From NCBI GenBank assembly GCA_016709315.1, contig JADJMZ010000007.1, positions 186,001-250,000 on the forward strand: a stretch of DNA of 64,000 bases, given 5' to 3'. A program made the translations under genes and the position numbers. Shown here piece after piece: positions 45,950-54,677 of this stretch. Each line of letters opens with the position of its first letter. Within the stretch, counting starts at the first letter, position 1. This stretch comes from Ignavibacteria bacterium (GTDB lineage: Bacteria; Bacteroidota; Ignavibacteria; Tepidaquicellales; Tepidaquicellaceae). Under the pieces are notes generated by a model that saw only the letters and a list, made by a program, of their open reading frames with translations, was not told the origin of the DNA and ran no database searches.

Positions 45950-46999
45950 TCATCTGACTTTCATAACCGAATTAATGGAGCTTATACTTGTATTGTAAGA
46001 CTGCACCATGTAATTATAATTAACAATTACTTCATTATATTTAATCTTAAATACTTCTTCCGATTTAAAACTATTGTAATCCGAAAAAAACTTATTTCCG
46101 GAAGCTGTAAATTTATCGGATGTTTTAGAAAAATAGTCTTCAAAATTATATTTCATGAATTTCGTTTTTTCCGTAAACTCAGCAGACAGAACATTTTGTT
46201 TTTTCTGTTCAAAAATTCTTTCATATTCCCTGAAATATTTTAATGCTTCATTATCATTTCCTTTAAATTTCAGTTTAGAAAAACTTTCATAAAACTCTTC
46301 GGCAGCATCAAGTATATCACTATAAGATGCTATCATCAGCTCTGATGAACGTTCATCGGGATCAGAAAATGAGTCAGGATCTCTCTTCTCTCTTTTCGGT
46401 TTGTATTTTTTTAAAGCAGAGGATAACCTGCTTACCGCTTCAGTATATTTAACATAAGCAGATTTTATTTCTTCATCATAAGGTTTGATCCTTGAGAGAT
46501 CAATTTTAAATTCGGAATCAGAATAATAATCGGAAACCTTCTTTGCAATCAGATAATATTCATCCATAGTATTAAGAAGATTTTTCAATTCGGGTTCAAC
46601 TTCATTTTTCATAATTTCTGAAGCTTTCAGTTTAGAAAGTTCGCCTGAATCGAAAAGCGATCTTTTATATTCCTTGAGAGTTCTTTCAAAACCGGATACA
46701 GACAAAGTAAATCCTACTGGTATAATCAAAGTATTTTTATTAATACCGGAGGTTACAGGAATGTCGCGCAGATAATCTTTATAAACCCCTTCGCCTGATT
46801 CCCTGAGTTTATTAATTGCATCTGTATATTTATTGTAGAATATTATGTCATCGTCATACGAAGGTTCCTTAGACTCCTGAACAGTAATTTCCTTTTTATT
46901 TTTATAATCCAGTTTTTCCTTCAGCTTATTAAAATAAGAGCAACCGGTAATAATTATTATTGTCAGGATAAGCGAAAGTAAGAATTTAAAATTGTTCAT
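45950..46999 (-). CDS. DUF3829/YiiG-like lipoprotein
   Basis: 349 residues with a lipobox ending IIITGC (C20). The mature protein is helical and highly charged; the layout (IIFYNKYTDAINKLRESGEGV, and a middle segment KASEIMKNEVEPELKNLLNTMDEYYLIA) is that of DUF3829 proteins such as YiiG. Function unknown. It converges on the M1 peptidase gene with 16 bp between stop codons, and starts 40 bp after the sulfotransferase-like gene. Confidence 0.8.
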   Translation of the reverse strand: MNNFKFLLSLILTIIIITGCSYFNKLKEKLDYKNKKEITVQESKEPSYDDDIIFYNKYTDAINKLRESGEGVYKDYLRDIPVTSGINKNTLIIPVGFTLSVSGFERTLKEYKRSLFDSGELSKLKASEIMKNEVEPELKNLLNTMDEYYLIAKKVSDYYSDSEFKIDLSRIKPYDEEIKSAYVKYTEAVSRLSSALKKYKPKREKRDPDSFSDPDERSSELMIASYSDILDAAEEFYESFSKLKFKGNDNEALKYFREYERIFEQKKQNVLSAEFTEKTKFMKYNFEDYFSKTSDKFTASGNKFFSDYNSFKSEEVFKIKYNEVIVNYNYMVQSYNTSISSINSVMKVR

Positions 47000-47039
47000 A
47001 ATATTTTAATGTTTGATATTAATACTTTACCGTAAATCA

Positions 47040-47759
47040 TTATTTCACTTTAAGCGAATGAGAAAACATTTCATTATAGAAGACCATACATTCATCATAA
47101 AGAGAAGTATATTCATCAGGCAGATTTCTGCTGCTGGTTTTCTGTTTTTCAAAGGAGGTAGACTTGTGAACATTTTCATACCAGTACTTAGCCCAGATAC
47201 CGTCTTCTTTTCTTTTACCGGCATTCCACCGGAGCATCTTTTTGTCAAAAGGAATTCCCAGAGCTTCACAAAGCATTGATAATGAAAATTCAGGATCTTT
47301 AAGAATTTCTCCTGAATCAATAACTATTGGTTTATGATCAATAGAGACTAATTTTTTAAAAATGTCATATTGTTTTTTAATACCGGTATCCCGCATTTCA
47401 ATATTATTTAATACCTGTGACAGAGAACTTATTAATTGCGAGGGATTTCTTATAAGAAGTACATTTGTAACATTTTCAAGAAATGATTCATCCAGGTCAA
47501 TCAGATGATGAGCCATTTGCTTAATAAACAGGATATCACATTTATATTCACCGAGAATAACTTCACTTATAATATTTTTACCGTCTGTTTCCATATTCGA
47601 AATGATCTCTTCCCTGCCGGGATGATCAGCATTAGTTAGAAGTAAATATCGTGCATAAAGAGGTTCATCAATAACAATAGTATCTTTTCTTTGCGCAAAA
47701 GAATACATCAGAGCTGTTGAAATATTTCTCGGACCTGAAAGAAGATTTATTCGTTTCAA
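47040..47759 (-). CDS. Sulfotransferase-like protein
   Basis: 239 residues, TTG start at 47759. The N-terminal INLLSGPRNISTALMYSFAQ resembles the 5'-phosphosulfate loop and VLLIRNPSQLISSL the 3'-phosphate motif of PAPS-dependent sulfotransferases; the family also includes proteins annotated as aminotransferase-like by transfer. It follows the carotenoid genes by 64 bp on the same strand. If cotranscribed it might sulfate the carotenoid glycoside, but the gap and lack of precedent make this a guess. Confidence 0.72.
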   Translation of the reverse strand: MKRINLLSGPRNISTALMYSFAQRKDTIVIDEPLYARYLLLTNADHPGREEIISNMETDGKNIISEVILGEYKCDILFIKQMAHHLIDLDESFLENVTNVLLIRNPSQLISSLSQVLNNIEMRDTGIKKQYDIFKKLVSIDHKPIVIDSGEILKDPEFSLSMLCEALGIPFDKKMLRWNAGKRKEDGIWAKYWYENVHKSTSFEKQKTSSRNLPDEYTSLYDECMVFYNEMFSHSLKVK

Positions 47760-47823
47760 TACAGGAAATTAATTTGCGGATAACTTATAAAACTGATGAT
47801 CCAAGTTCAATACTTAAAAAGAA

Positions 47824-48492
47824 TTACTTCAGACTGTACATTTTCCACCAGGGAGTTTGAGGAGATTTGTGATGTTCCGAATGATAACCAAAGAAATAGC
47901 AGGTAACAAAAGCATACAGGTGGTTTTTCTTTTCCGTTCTTGAATTAAATGGAAGCATATCATGAGAGTGAGGTCTTCTGTGAGGCAGATAAGTGCCGAA
48001 ATAAAAGAGCTGTAAAGTACTCAGAACAGACGGAAGAACAAAGAATAACCAAACAGAAATTTCAGCAAAGTAAAGCTTTAACAAATTAAAAATTAAAGCC
48101 ATGTACAGAATCTGAAAAAGAGTAACATATCTTTTAAGAAAGACACTCCACCAGATAAAGAAATTGTCTGATCCATGATAAAAGTCCGGATCGGATTCAG
48201 TTCCGGGAGAATTATGATGCAATTTATGATTTGCAAGCAGTTTTTTATAGGACATCCCTGCAAACAGGAAACATGCAAGAGCCCCGGTAAAGTAATTAAT
48301 TTTTTTGTTGGAAGAGACAGTACCGTGCATAGAATCATGTGCAGTAATGAATAACCCCGTATAAAAGAAAGTCTGAATAAGAATATGAAAGTAAGTAAAA
48401 ATATTTGTGAAATCCGGAGTTACAAATTTCATGCAATAATAAAGATGAGAAGACCACAGAATAATAATAACAGAAGAAATTAATACTCCCAT
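47824..48492 (-). CDS. crtW: Carotenoid ketolase (CrtW-like)
   Basis: 222-residue membrane di-iron enzyme of the fatty-acid-hydroxylase/desaturase class. Histidine boxes: HDSMH (H52, H56), HKLHH (H89, H92, H93) and HSEHH (H204, H207, H208). LFYFGTYLPHR is a hallmark of CrtW. It should add a keto group at C4 of a beta-ionone ring. Last of the tight carotenoid set, 4 bp after cruF. A fatty-acid desaturase was considered, but the PHRxxH segment and context favour CrtW. Confidence 0.9.
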   Translation of the reverse strand: MGVLISSVIIILWSSHLYYCMKFVTPDFTNIFTYFHILIQTFFYTGLFITAHDSMHGTVSSNKKINYFTGALACFLFAGMSYKKLLANHKLHHNSPGTESDPDFYHGSDNFFIWWSVFLKRYVTLFQILYMALIFNLLKLYFAEISVWLFFVLPSVLSTLQLFYFGTYLPHRRPHSHDMLPFNSRTEKKNHLYAFVTCYFFGYHSEHHKSPQTPWWKMYSLK

Positions 48493-48496
48493 AAAA

Positions 48497-49132
48497 TTAA
48501 TAATAATTTAAAATAATAAAAAACATCAACTGAGCAATAAAATAATGTACAAATGTTTTTGAATAAACATTGACTTTAAAATACAGAAAGCTGAAAGCAA
48601 AGATAAAAGAAATAATAAACCATGCAGTATAATTCTGAAACGGAACAACATTGTTATGCCAGCTCCAGTAATCCAGATTAATGGCCGCCGGTTCAAGAAG
48701 CATATCAAAAACTACAGAAAGAATACCGGCAGCAAGGCAGACAAACAAAGTTTTTCTGCTTAAAATTATTCCGATATTTAAAGCTCCAAGTATTACAAAA
48801 ATCCAGTTAAAGCCAATGATGACGGGAACTGCAGCAACTTTATAGCCAAGCACGTCGCCGTAAGTATATTTTCCGAAGATCATTCCTGTCTTCACACCAG
48901 CTACTTCCAGAGTAAAAGTCATTAAGAACGATATTATGAAAAATAAAATAAACTTATTGTTTTTGATTGAGCCCGAAAAACCTAGAACGAAAACGCCGGC
49001 AATTGCAAGAACATAGGGTGTCATATAAAGCATTACAGGTTTTGTAAAAGCAATAAAATGACCGGCCGCACCAACAGCAAAGAAAATATAAATAATAATA
49101 TGAAAAATATTCAGAGTTTTCTGTTTTTCCAA
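48497..49132 (-). CDS. cruF: Carotenoid 1,2-hydratase (CruF-like, DUF422)
   Basis: 211 residues, about seven membrane helices. The TLEVAGVKTGMIFGKYTYGD motif and LLEPAAINLDYWSW identify the CruF/bisanhydrobacterioruberin hydratase family. It adds water across the 1,2 double bond of a psi end, creating the tertiary alcohol that is glycosylated next. TTG start at 49132 overlaps the glycosyltransferase end by 22 bp. Confidence 0.88.
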   Translation of the reverse strand: MEKQKTLNIFHIIIYIFFAVGAAGHFIAFTKPVMLYMTPYVLAIAGVFVLGFSGSIKNNKFILFFIISFLMTFTLEVAGVKTGMIFGKYTYGDVLGYKVAAVPVIIGFNWIFVILGALNIGIILSRKTLFVCLAAGILSVVFDMLLEPAAINLDYWSWHNNVVPFQNYTAWFIISFIFAFSFLYFKVNVYSKTFVHYFIAQLMFFIILNYY

Positions 49133-50202
49133 TATACTTTTCCTGAGTTTAAAAGTATTAAAGATCTGAATCCTATATACACCATCATTATGATTTGAAA
49201 CGGAAACAGTATTAAATTCAAAACAATGTTCTGTGTGCTTAAATATGATACAATTATATTTTGTATTAATATTATTAAAATCAAATAAATATAAATATGA
49301 TTAAAGAACACCAGCGCCAGCGGGGAAAGATATGCAAATGCAGTGATCAATAATGTTAAAATGAAAAATACAGGGTGCATAGATGATCCCGGAAAATAAT
49401 TTTTTGTAAATCCGTTTATACTTTCGTTAAGACTCAGATACATTCTGCAGGAGACAATATTTTTGCTGAGCATAAGTTTTACTTTGTAATTATTTTTCTT
49501 CAGAATTCTGGAAAACTCTATATCTTCGACTATTTTATCAGATACAAGCGCATGTCCACCGGATTTCAGATATGCAGATCTTTTAAAAAACATAAACTGA
49601 CCGTTTGCAGCGGCAAATTTTGGATTCGGGGAGCTGAATACTTTTTTTACAGGAAGAAAAGAAATCATAAGCCAGTTTAATATTTGCACAGTTATCTTTT
49701 CACCAAAAGATTTCATTACCTGTTCGGGAAACACAGATAGTAAATCTGTGTTTGAATTTTCAGCTTCAGACAAAGCTGAACCAACAGCCGAAGCAGAAAG
49801 ACAAACATCAGCATCAATAAAAAGCAAATAACTTCCATTGCAATTATGTGACAACTGCATACAAGCCCAGGATTTTCCTTTCCAGCCGGAAGGAGCGGAT
49901 TTACCTTTAATTACTTTTATACGGTTGTCTTTTTTTGAATACTCAAATGCTTTAGAGTAAGTATCATCCTCTGACATATCATCCAGAACGATTATCTCAA
50001 TGTTCTGATAATTCTGTAAGGTGACGCTATGCAGACAATGCTCAATATTTAATGTTTCATTTCTGACAGGAATCAAAACTGAAACGCATTTATTTTGACC
50101 GGTAAAATTTAAAGGTCTTATGACCGGAGCATAAAAAAGATTATACAAAGCGGTAAAAATGCCGGCGGCAATAAAAACAGATATAAAAACAAAAAAAATC
50201 AT
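49111..50202 (-). CDS. Family 2 glycosyltransferase, probable carotenoid glycosyltransferase (CruC/CrtQ-like)
   Basis: 363 residues. N-terminal membrane helix, GT-A domain with SVLIPVRNETLNIEHCL, VLDDMSEDDT, FIDADVCLS (DxD-like metal site), GGHALVSDKIVEDIEFSR, then C-terminal helices. This is the architecture of CruC of green sulfur bacteria and CrtQ of staphylococci. In this operon it should attach a sugar to the 1'-hydroxyl made by CruF. It overlaps the acyltransferase by 4 bp and cruF by 22 bp. Confidence 0.85.
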   Translation of the reverse strand: MIFFVFISVFIAAGIFTALYNLFYAPVIRPLNFTGQNKCVSVLIPVRNETLNIEHCLHSVTLQNYQNIEIIVLDDMSEDDTYSKAFEYSKKDNRIKVIKGKSAPSGWKGKSWACMQLSHNCNGSYLLFIDADVCLSASAVGSALSEAENSNTDLLSVFPEQVMKSFGEKITVQILNWLMISFLPVKKVFSSPNPKFAAANGQFMFFKRSAYLKSGGHALVSDKIVEDIEFSRILKKNNYKVKLMLSKNIVSCRMYLSLNESINGFTKNYFPGSSMHPVFFILTLLITAFAYLSPLALVFFNHIYIYLILIILIQNIIVSYLSTQNIVLNLILFPFQIIMMVYIGFRSLILLNSGKVYWKNRKL

Positions 50203-50849
50203 TTATCAAAAATATTAAGAGCTTTTTTCTTAATGAATTCATTTTCAGGAATATTCATATTTGAAATAAACTTATTTTTATATTCATCATAATTACCCGA
50301 TACAAAGTCAGAACTCATCATATCACCGAATCTGCATAACACATCCGGTTTTTTTGTGTTGCCATAGGATATTTCAAAAGATACTATCATTATTTCAGCA
50401 GCTACTTTCTCGGTGAGAAATTTTAAACCGTTTTTAAGACTTACTTCTTCAAATTTATTCGGCTGAATATCTCCTTGCGGATAAAATACAAGATAATTAG
50501 CAGGATCAGAAGAAATTTTCTCAGCGAATGCAAGACTTTGTTTAACAGAAGAAAGAGAAGCGGGATTAACAGAGTACACTCCTAAATATTTAAAGAACGG
50601 ATACTTAACAAGCTGTTCTTCAAGCATCATGAGATAAGCTTTTCTTTTTGAAAACATTGTCATAAGATAATTAATAAAAAAACCATCCCACCATGAAAAA
50701 TGATTCGGAGTAATTATCAGTCCCTTTTTTTCGCATAACATTGGGAAATCGTTTATAAGTAAAAATCTGCTGAAATTTTTTCTTAATAAATGATTCAAAT
50801 AAATTTTATAAACTGATTCTGCAAAGATATTATGTTTTGGATAAATCAT
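50199..50849 (-). CDS. PlsC-type acyltransferase, probable carotenoid-glycoside acyltransferase (CruD-like)
   Basis: 216 residues with the glycerolipid acyltransferase motif TPNHFSWWDGFF (H50, D55) and a second motif LVFYPQGDIQP in the place of FPEG. Located directly between the cyclase and glycosyltransferase genes with overlaps on both sides (20 and 4 bp). It should esterify the sugar with a fatty acid, as CruD does in Chlorobaculum. Lipid acyltransferases share the fold; the operon position decides. Confidence 0.82.
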   Translation of the reverse strand: MIYPKHNIFAESVYKIYLNHLLRKNFSRFLLINDFPMLCEKKGLIITPNHFSWWDGFFINYLMTMFSKRKAYLMMLEEQLVKYPFFKYLGVYSVNPASLSSVKQSLAFAEKISSDPANYLVFYPQGDIQPNKFEEVSLKNGLKFLTEKVAAEIMIVSFEISYGNTKKPDVLCRFGDMMSSDFVSGNYDEYKNKFISNMNIPENEFIKKKALNIFDK

Positions 50850-51531
50850 AATTTTGTCTTTTTAAAAAATAATTTTCAGAAATCTGAAATATAAATATCC
50901 ACATAGTTATCATACTGAAAGAATATAAAAAATCTTCAGCGGGAATTGTAAGAAATCTTAAACCGGTGATCGCTGAAGGATTATAAATTACAACAGGCAG
51001 CGATGTCAGGATATAATTTACAATTAAAAAAGGAATATAGGAAATTATAAGCGTCACAATAAAAATATAAGACATTATAAAATTTCTGTAAAAATAATTC
51101 AAAAATGAAATCAAAATCCCTGAAAATAGTGAAACAGTAAAGGTATAATATTTACCTGAGAAAACAACACCTGAGATAATCAGTACAAGTGAAACAAAAT
51201 AAATAAGCGCAGAAGGAATGAATATTCTTTTTTCCTTAACATAATACCTTATGCAGACAAAAGTAAAAATTATACTGTAGGGTACTGTCACAAAGAACAA
51301 AATCTCTTCAGGAGGAAGATTAAATATTTTTATTGCGGAGACATATTCTCCGTTAAAAGACCAGTCATTGCGGGTAACAGCTGCAGAATCCCAGACTATG
51401 AAAATAATTCCGGTGATGATTATAGAAATTAACAACGGAAAAAACTTTTTATAGAATGAGATTTTCTTTTCAAAACTAAGAACAAGTGGAAAGAGAATTA
51501 TAAGAATATTTAAAAGAAGATAAGCAGACAT
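50830..51531 (-). CDS. Lycopene cyclase, fused CrtYc-CrtYd type
   Basis: 233 residues with six or seven helices and two tandem cyclase repeats. The first contains FNLPPEEILFFVTVPYS; the second TGLRFLTIPAEDFLYSFSM. These PxE(E/D) motifs mark the heterodimeric actinobacterial cyclases, here in one chain as in archaea and Bacteroidota. It should form beta-ionone rings from lycopene. Its ATG overlaps the crtB stop by one base (TGATG). Confidence 0.88.
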   Translation of the reverse strand: MSAYLLLNILIILFPLVLSFEKKISFYKKFFPLLISIIITGIIFIVWDSAAVTRNDWSFNGEYVSAIKIFNLPPEEILFFVTVPYSIIFTFVCIRYYVKEKRIFIPSALIYFVSLVLIISGVVFSGKYYTFTVSLFSGILISFLNYFYRNFIMSYIFIVTLIISYIPFLIVNYILTSLPVVIYNPSAITGLRFLTIPAEDFLYSFSMITMWIFIFQISENYFLKRQNYDLSKT

Positions 51532-52376
51532 CAGGCAGCATTTAAAGTTCTCACTTTAACAGCTGATTTCACCAGCAAAATAAATTTAGTAAAATTAGAA
51601 ATTCTTACTCTCCCGGACTTCAGATCATCCATATTCATTTTTTTGATTTTTTTTAATAATATATTATAATACATATAAGCTGTATAAACTCCGAGCATAG
51701 AGTTTTTCGGAAGTTTTTTTATTCCTGATAAAGCGGCTTTAAATTCATTTTCCACCTCTGTTTCAAGAAAAATTTTATTTTCATCATTAAGCTCTTTTTC
51801 GTTATCAGCGCCTGGAATATAAATTCTTCCACGTTCACTAAGATCGCTTTTGATATCTCTGAGAAAATTAACTTTCTGAAAAGCAGACCCAAGAGATTTC
51901 GCCGGAATTTCAAGACTTTCAAATAATGTGTTATTGTTGTGACAAAATATTTTCAGGCACATCAGCCCGACTACTTCTGCAGATCCATGAATATATTTGT
52001 CATATTTCGATCTGTCATAGTAAGAATATGAAATATCCATTTCCATACTGTCCAGAAATTCAGTAATATAAACATGTGGAATCATATACCTGTTAACTGT
52101 AAACTGAAAAGAGTTTAAAACAGGATTGATAGAAATTCCGTTTTGCAAAGCAGTAAAAGTATCTTTTCTAAGTTCATCAAGCAAATACTTTTTATCCTGA
52201 TCATGAAAAGTATCTACAATTTCATCAGCAAGTCTGACATAGCCATAGATAGCTGCAATACTGTCTTTAAGTTCGCTGTTAAAAAGATTCATCGCAAAAC
52301 CAAAAGATGTACTGTAATTCTTTGCTATTAAATTACTGATTTTGAAAGAAGTACTGTTATATAATTCAATGCTCAT
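51531..52376 (-). CDS. crtB: Phytoene synthase
   Basis: 281 residues, class I terpene synthase fold. Both metal/diphosphate motifs are present: DEIVD (D51-D55) and RDIKSD (D174-D178), as well as GRIYIP. It joins two geranylgeranyl diphosphates head to head into phytoene. No crtE (GGPP synthase) is in the window. It overlaps crtI by 11 bp. Confidence 0.94.
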   Translation of the reverse strand: MSIELYNSTSFKISNLIAKNYSTSFGFAMNLFNSELKDSIAAIYGYVRLADEIVDTFHDQDKKYLLDELRKDTFTALQNGISINPVLNSFQFTVNRYMIPHVYITEFLDSMEMDISYSYYDRSKYDKYIHGSAEVVGLMCLKIFCHNNNTLFESLEIPAKSLGSAFQKVNFLRDIKSDLSERGRIYIPGADNEKELNDENKIFLETEVENEFKAALSGIKKLPKNSMLGVYTAYMYYNILLKKIKKMNMDDLKSGRVRISNFTKFILLVKSAVKVRTLNAA

Positions 52377-53838
52377 TTAAAATCCTTTCTGTTACAAGTT
52401 TTGAACTTATCAGGACCATCGGCAACCCTGTTCCTGGTGTTGTAGATGCGCCTACATAAAATAAATTAGTATAACTTTCATCCTTATTTGAAGGTCTGAA
52501 TCCTCCTACCTGCATCATTTTATGAGACAGTCCGAGTCCGGAGCCTTTATACAAATTAAACATAGCACCCCAGTCTTCAGGAGTAAGAATTTTTTTAAAA
52601 ATAGTATTCTTGTCAATATCATGACCAATCCTTTCGGACAAATCAGAAATAATATCATCTGCAATTAATTCTTTATCAGTCCAGTCACTTTTAAATCTCA
52701 GATCAGGAACGGGACAAAGTATAAATAAATTTTCACAATTATCCGGTGCGCATAAAGGATCAGTATAAGAAGACATATTTACATAGTAATAAGGTTTGGA
52801 AGGAATAGATGAAGAGCTGAATATATTCTTTGCATATTCAGGGAAATTGTTTCCAAGAAAATAATTATGATGATACAGATTTTTAATTTTACCTTTAATT
52901 CCAAGATAGATTGTTAATGGAGCCAGCGACCATTCCATTTTATCAAGTTTATCGTTTGAATAATTTTTTCTTTTAAGAATTTCTCCTCTGAAAGATGCAG
53001 CATCAGCATTAATAATGAAATTTCCGGCTTTCCATTCTTTTCCTTTACTGTCAATAACTGAAGTAACTTTGCCGGAATCCTGATTAACACTTACAATTTC
53101 CGTATTATAAATAATTTTAACATTATATTTATTCAGAGCTTTAATAATCTCTTCAACAATTGTGTACATACCGCCTTCAACCAGCCAGTATCCGTTATGT
53201 TTGAACTCTGTATAATTAAGCAAAGAGTAAATTGACGGAGTTTTAAAAGGAGTAGATCCCAGAAAAAACGCAACCAAAGAAAAAATGACTTTTACCTCCA
53301 TAGAATCAAATGTTTCATCAAGGAGGTTCCACAGTTTTTTATTGAGATACGGCAAATGTTTTAACGGGACTTTTGATATTTTCAGAAAATAGTCAAACAG
53401 GTTATCAAAATTTTGTTTAACAACAATATTTTCAGTGTCATGAAAGAACTGTCCTGCTTTCAGAAGATATTTTTCGGCTTTCTCTTTAAAATTATTTTCA
53501 ATTCCTGCAAATTCCGCAGCAAGTTTGTCAATGTCTTTAGTGATGTTGAAAAATTTATTATTTCCTCTGAAATTAACCTTGTACAAAGGATCAAGACTTT
53601 TCATCTTCAATGGATTTTCAATACCGCAATCTTTAAAAAACTGATCAAACTCATATGTCATGCTCATGAAAGAAGGACCCAGGTCGAATGTAAATCCGCC
53701 TTCAGAAAACTGATTAAGTCTGCCGCCGGCCTTATGATACTTTTCTAAAATCGTAACATTATAACCTTTTACAGCCATTCTTAGAGCCGCAGACAGCCCG
53801 CCAAGACCGCTTCCGACAATTATTAAATCTTTATTCAT
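52366..53838 (-). CDS. crtI: Phytoene desaturase
   Basis: 490-residue FAD flavoprotein. N-terminal dinucleotide motif LIIVGSGLGGLSAALRMAVKG, followed by HKAGGRLNQF; C-terminal FAD motif LFYVGASTTPGTGLPMVLIS. It desaturates phytoene to lycopene. First enzyme of the operon, overlapping the carH stop by 4 bp (ATGA). Confidence 0.94.
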   Translation of the reverse strand: MNKDLIIVGSGLGGLSAALRMAVKGYNVTILEKYHKAGGRLNQFSEGGFTFDLGPSFMSMTYEFDQFFKDCGIENPLKMKSLDPLYKVNFRGNNKFFNITKDIDKLAAEFAGIENNFKEKAEKYLLKAGQFFHDTENIVVKQNFDNLFDYFLKISKVPLKHLPYLNKKLWNLLDETFDSMEVKVIFSLVAFFLGSTPFKTPSIYSLLNYTEFKHNGYWLVEGGMYTIVEEIIKALNKYNVKIIYNTEIVSVNQDSGKVTSVIDSKGKEWKAGNFIINADAASFRGEILKRKNYSNDKLDKMEWSLAPLTIYLGIKGKIKNLYHHNYFLGNNFPEYAKNIFSSSSIPSKPYYYVNMSSYTDPLCAPDNCENLFILCPVPDLRFKSDWTDKELIADDIISDLSERIGHDIDKNTIFKKILTPEDWGAMFNLYKGSGLGLSHKMMQVGGFRPSNKDESYTNLFYVGASTTPGTGLPMVLISSKLVTERILNEH

Positions 53839-54677
53839 TTAAAATTATTCTTTAGTTCATAAATCAGATCCACAATACTTGCGCAATAAATAATACCTTT
53901 AACAGATTTTAAAACAGGATTTCCTCCGTTAACAATCATTATATTGTTTTTAACAGATAATTCTATAATTTCACTTACTTTATTTTTCATATAATTTCCT
54001 TTGACTGACAGGCACACCAGATCCGGTTTAATTTTTTTTATTAAATCAGAAAGCGATTTTATAGGCAGATCAGAGCCAGGGTATATTACTTTCCAGCCAA
54101 GATGCTCAAGAGTAATTTTCACACACAGAATTCCTATTTCATGAAATTCATTTTCAATACAAACGCATATCGCTTTCTTTCCATTGCTTTTAATGCCTGT
54201 GATGCTTTTCTCAAAGCTGTAAAGAGCTTCAATAAGCGCTCTTGAAGCTATATGTTCGTCCTCAATTTTCAGTAAATTATTCATCCACTTCACTCCAATA
54301 TTTTTCATGCATGGAGAAACAATATTATCAAATATCTCCTGAATGGAGAGATTGTTCAGATATAAGTGATAAAGAAAATGTTCAGCTTTCTTTGAATCAC
54401 CTTTCAAAAGCAATTTTTCCAGTGCTTTTATAAGCTTGGCAGATTTGCGGTCTGAAATATCTTTTACTAAATTTACTGAGGAGTTTAAAATCAGAAAATC
54501 AGATATTACTAAATTAAGTTCCTCTGCATGGATTTTTATATCTTCAATGCTGAATTTTCTGTGTCCTCCGGCAGTTTTACGGCATTTCAAAATACCATTG
54601 TCTGACCATCTTTTTATAGTTGAAACATTTACGTTAAAAATATCAGCTGCTTTTTTAGTTGAAATTGTATATCTCAT
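53835..54677 (-). CDS. carH: MerR-family B12-binding light-responsive repressor (CarH-like)
   Basis: 280 residues. MerR DNA-binding domain 1-70 (STIKRWSDNGILKCRKTAGG), four-helix bundle about 80-160, and Rossmann B12 domain about 168-280. The adenosylcobalamin pocket signature of CarH, W-x9-E-H, is present as W131...E141-H142, and the cobalt ligand motif reads EFHEIG with H179. In Thermus CarH the base-off/light-locked state uses H132; here position 132 is methionine. Dark tetramers block the operon and light releases them. It leads the carotenoid operon, so it is probably self-regulated. Confidence 0.9.
   Translation of the reverse strand: MRYTISTKKAADIFNVNVSTIKRWSDNGILKCRKTAGGHRKFSIEDIKIHAEELNLVISDFLILNSSVNLVKDISDRKSAKLIKALEKLLLKGDSKKAEHFLYHLYLNNLSIQEIFDNIVSPCMKNIGVKWMNNLLKIEDEHIASRALIEALYSFEKSITGIKSNGKKAICVCIENEFHEIGILCVKITLEHLGWKVIYPGSDLPIKSLSDLIKKIKPDLVCLSVKGNYMKNKVSEIIELSVKNNIMIVNGGNPVLKSVKGIIYCASIVDLIYELKNNFK

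Noticed and set aside
45938..46243. 101-residue + strand ORF after the M1 peptidase
   Set aside because: Lies antisense to the DUF3829 lipoprotein gene, which has a clear lipobox; phenylalanine/isoleucine-rich shadow translation.
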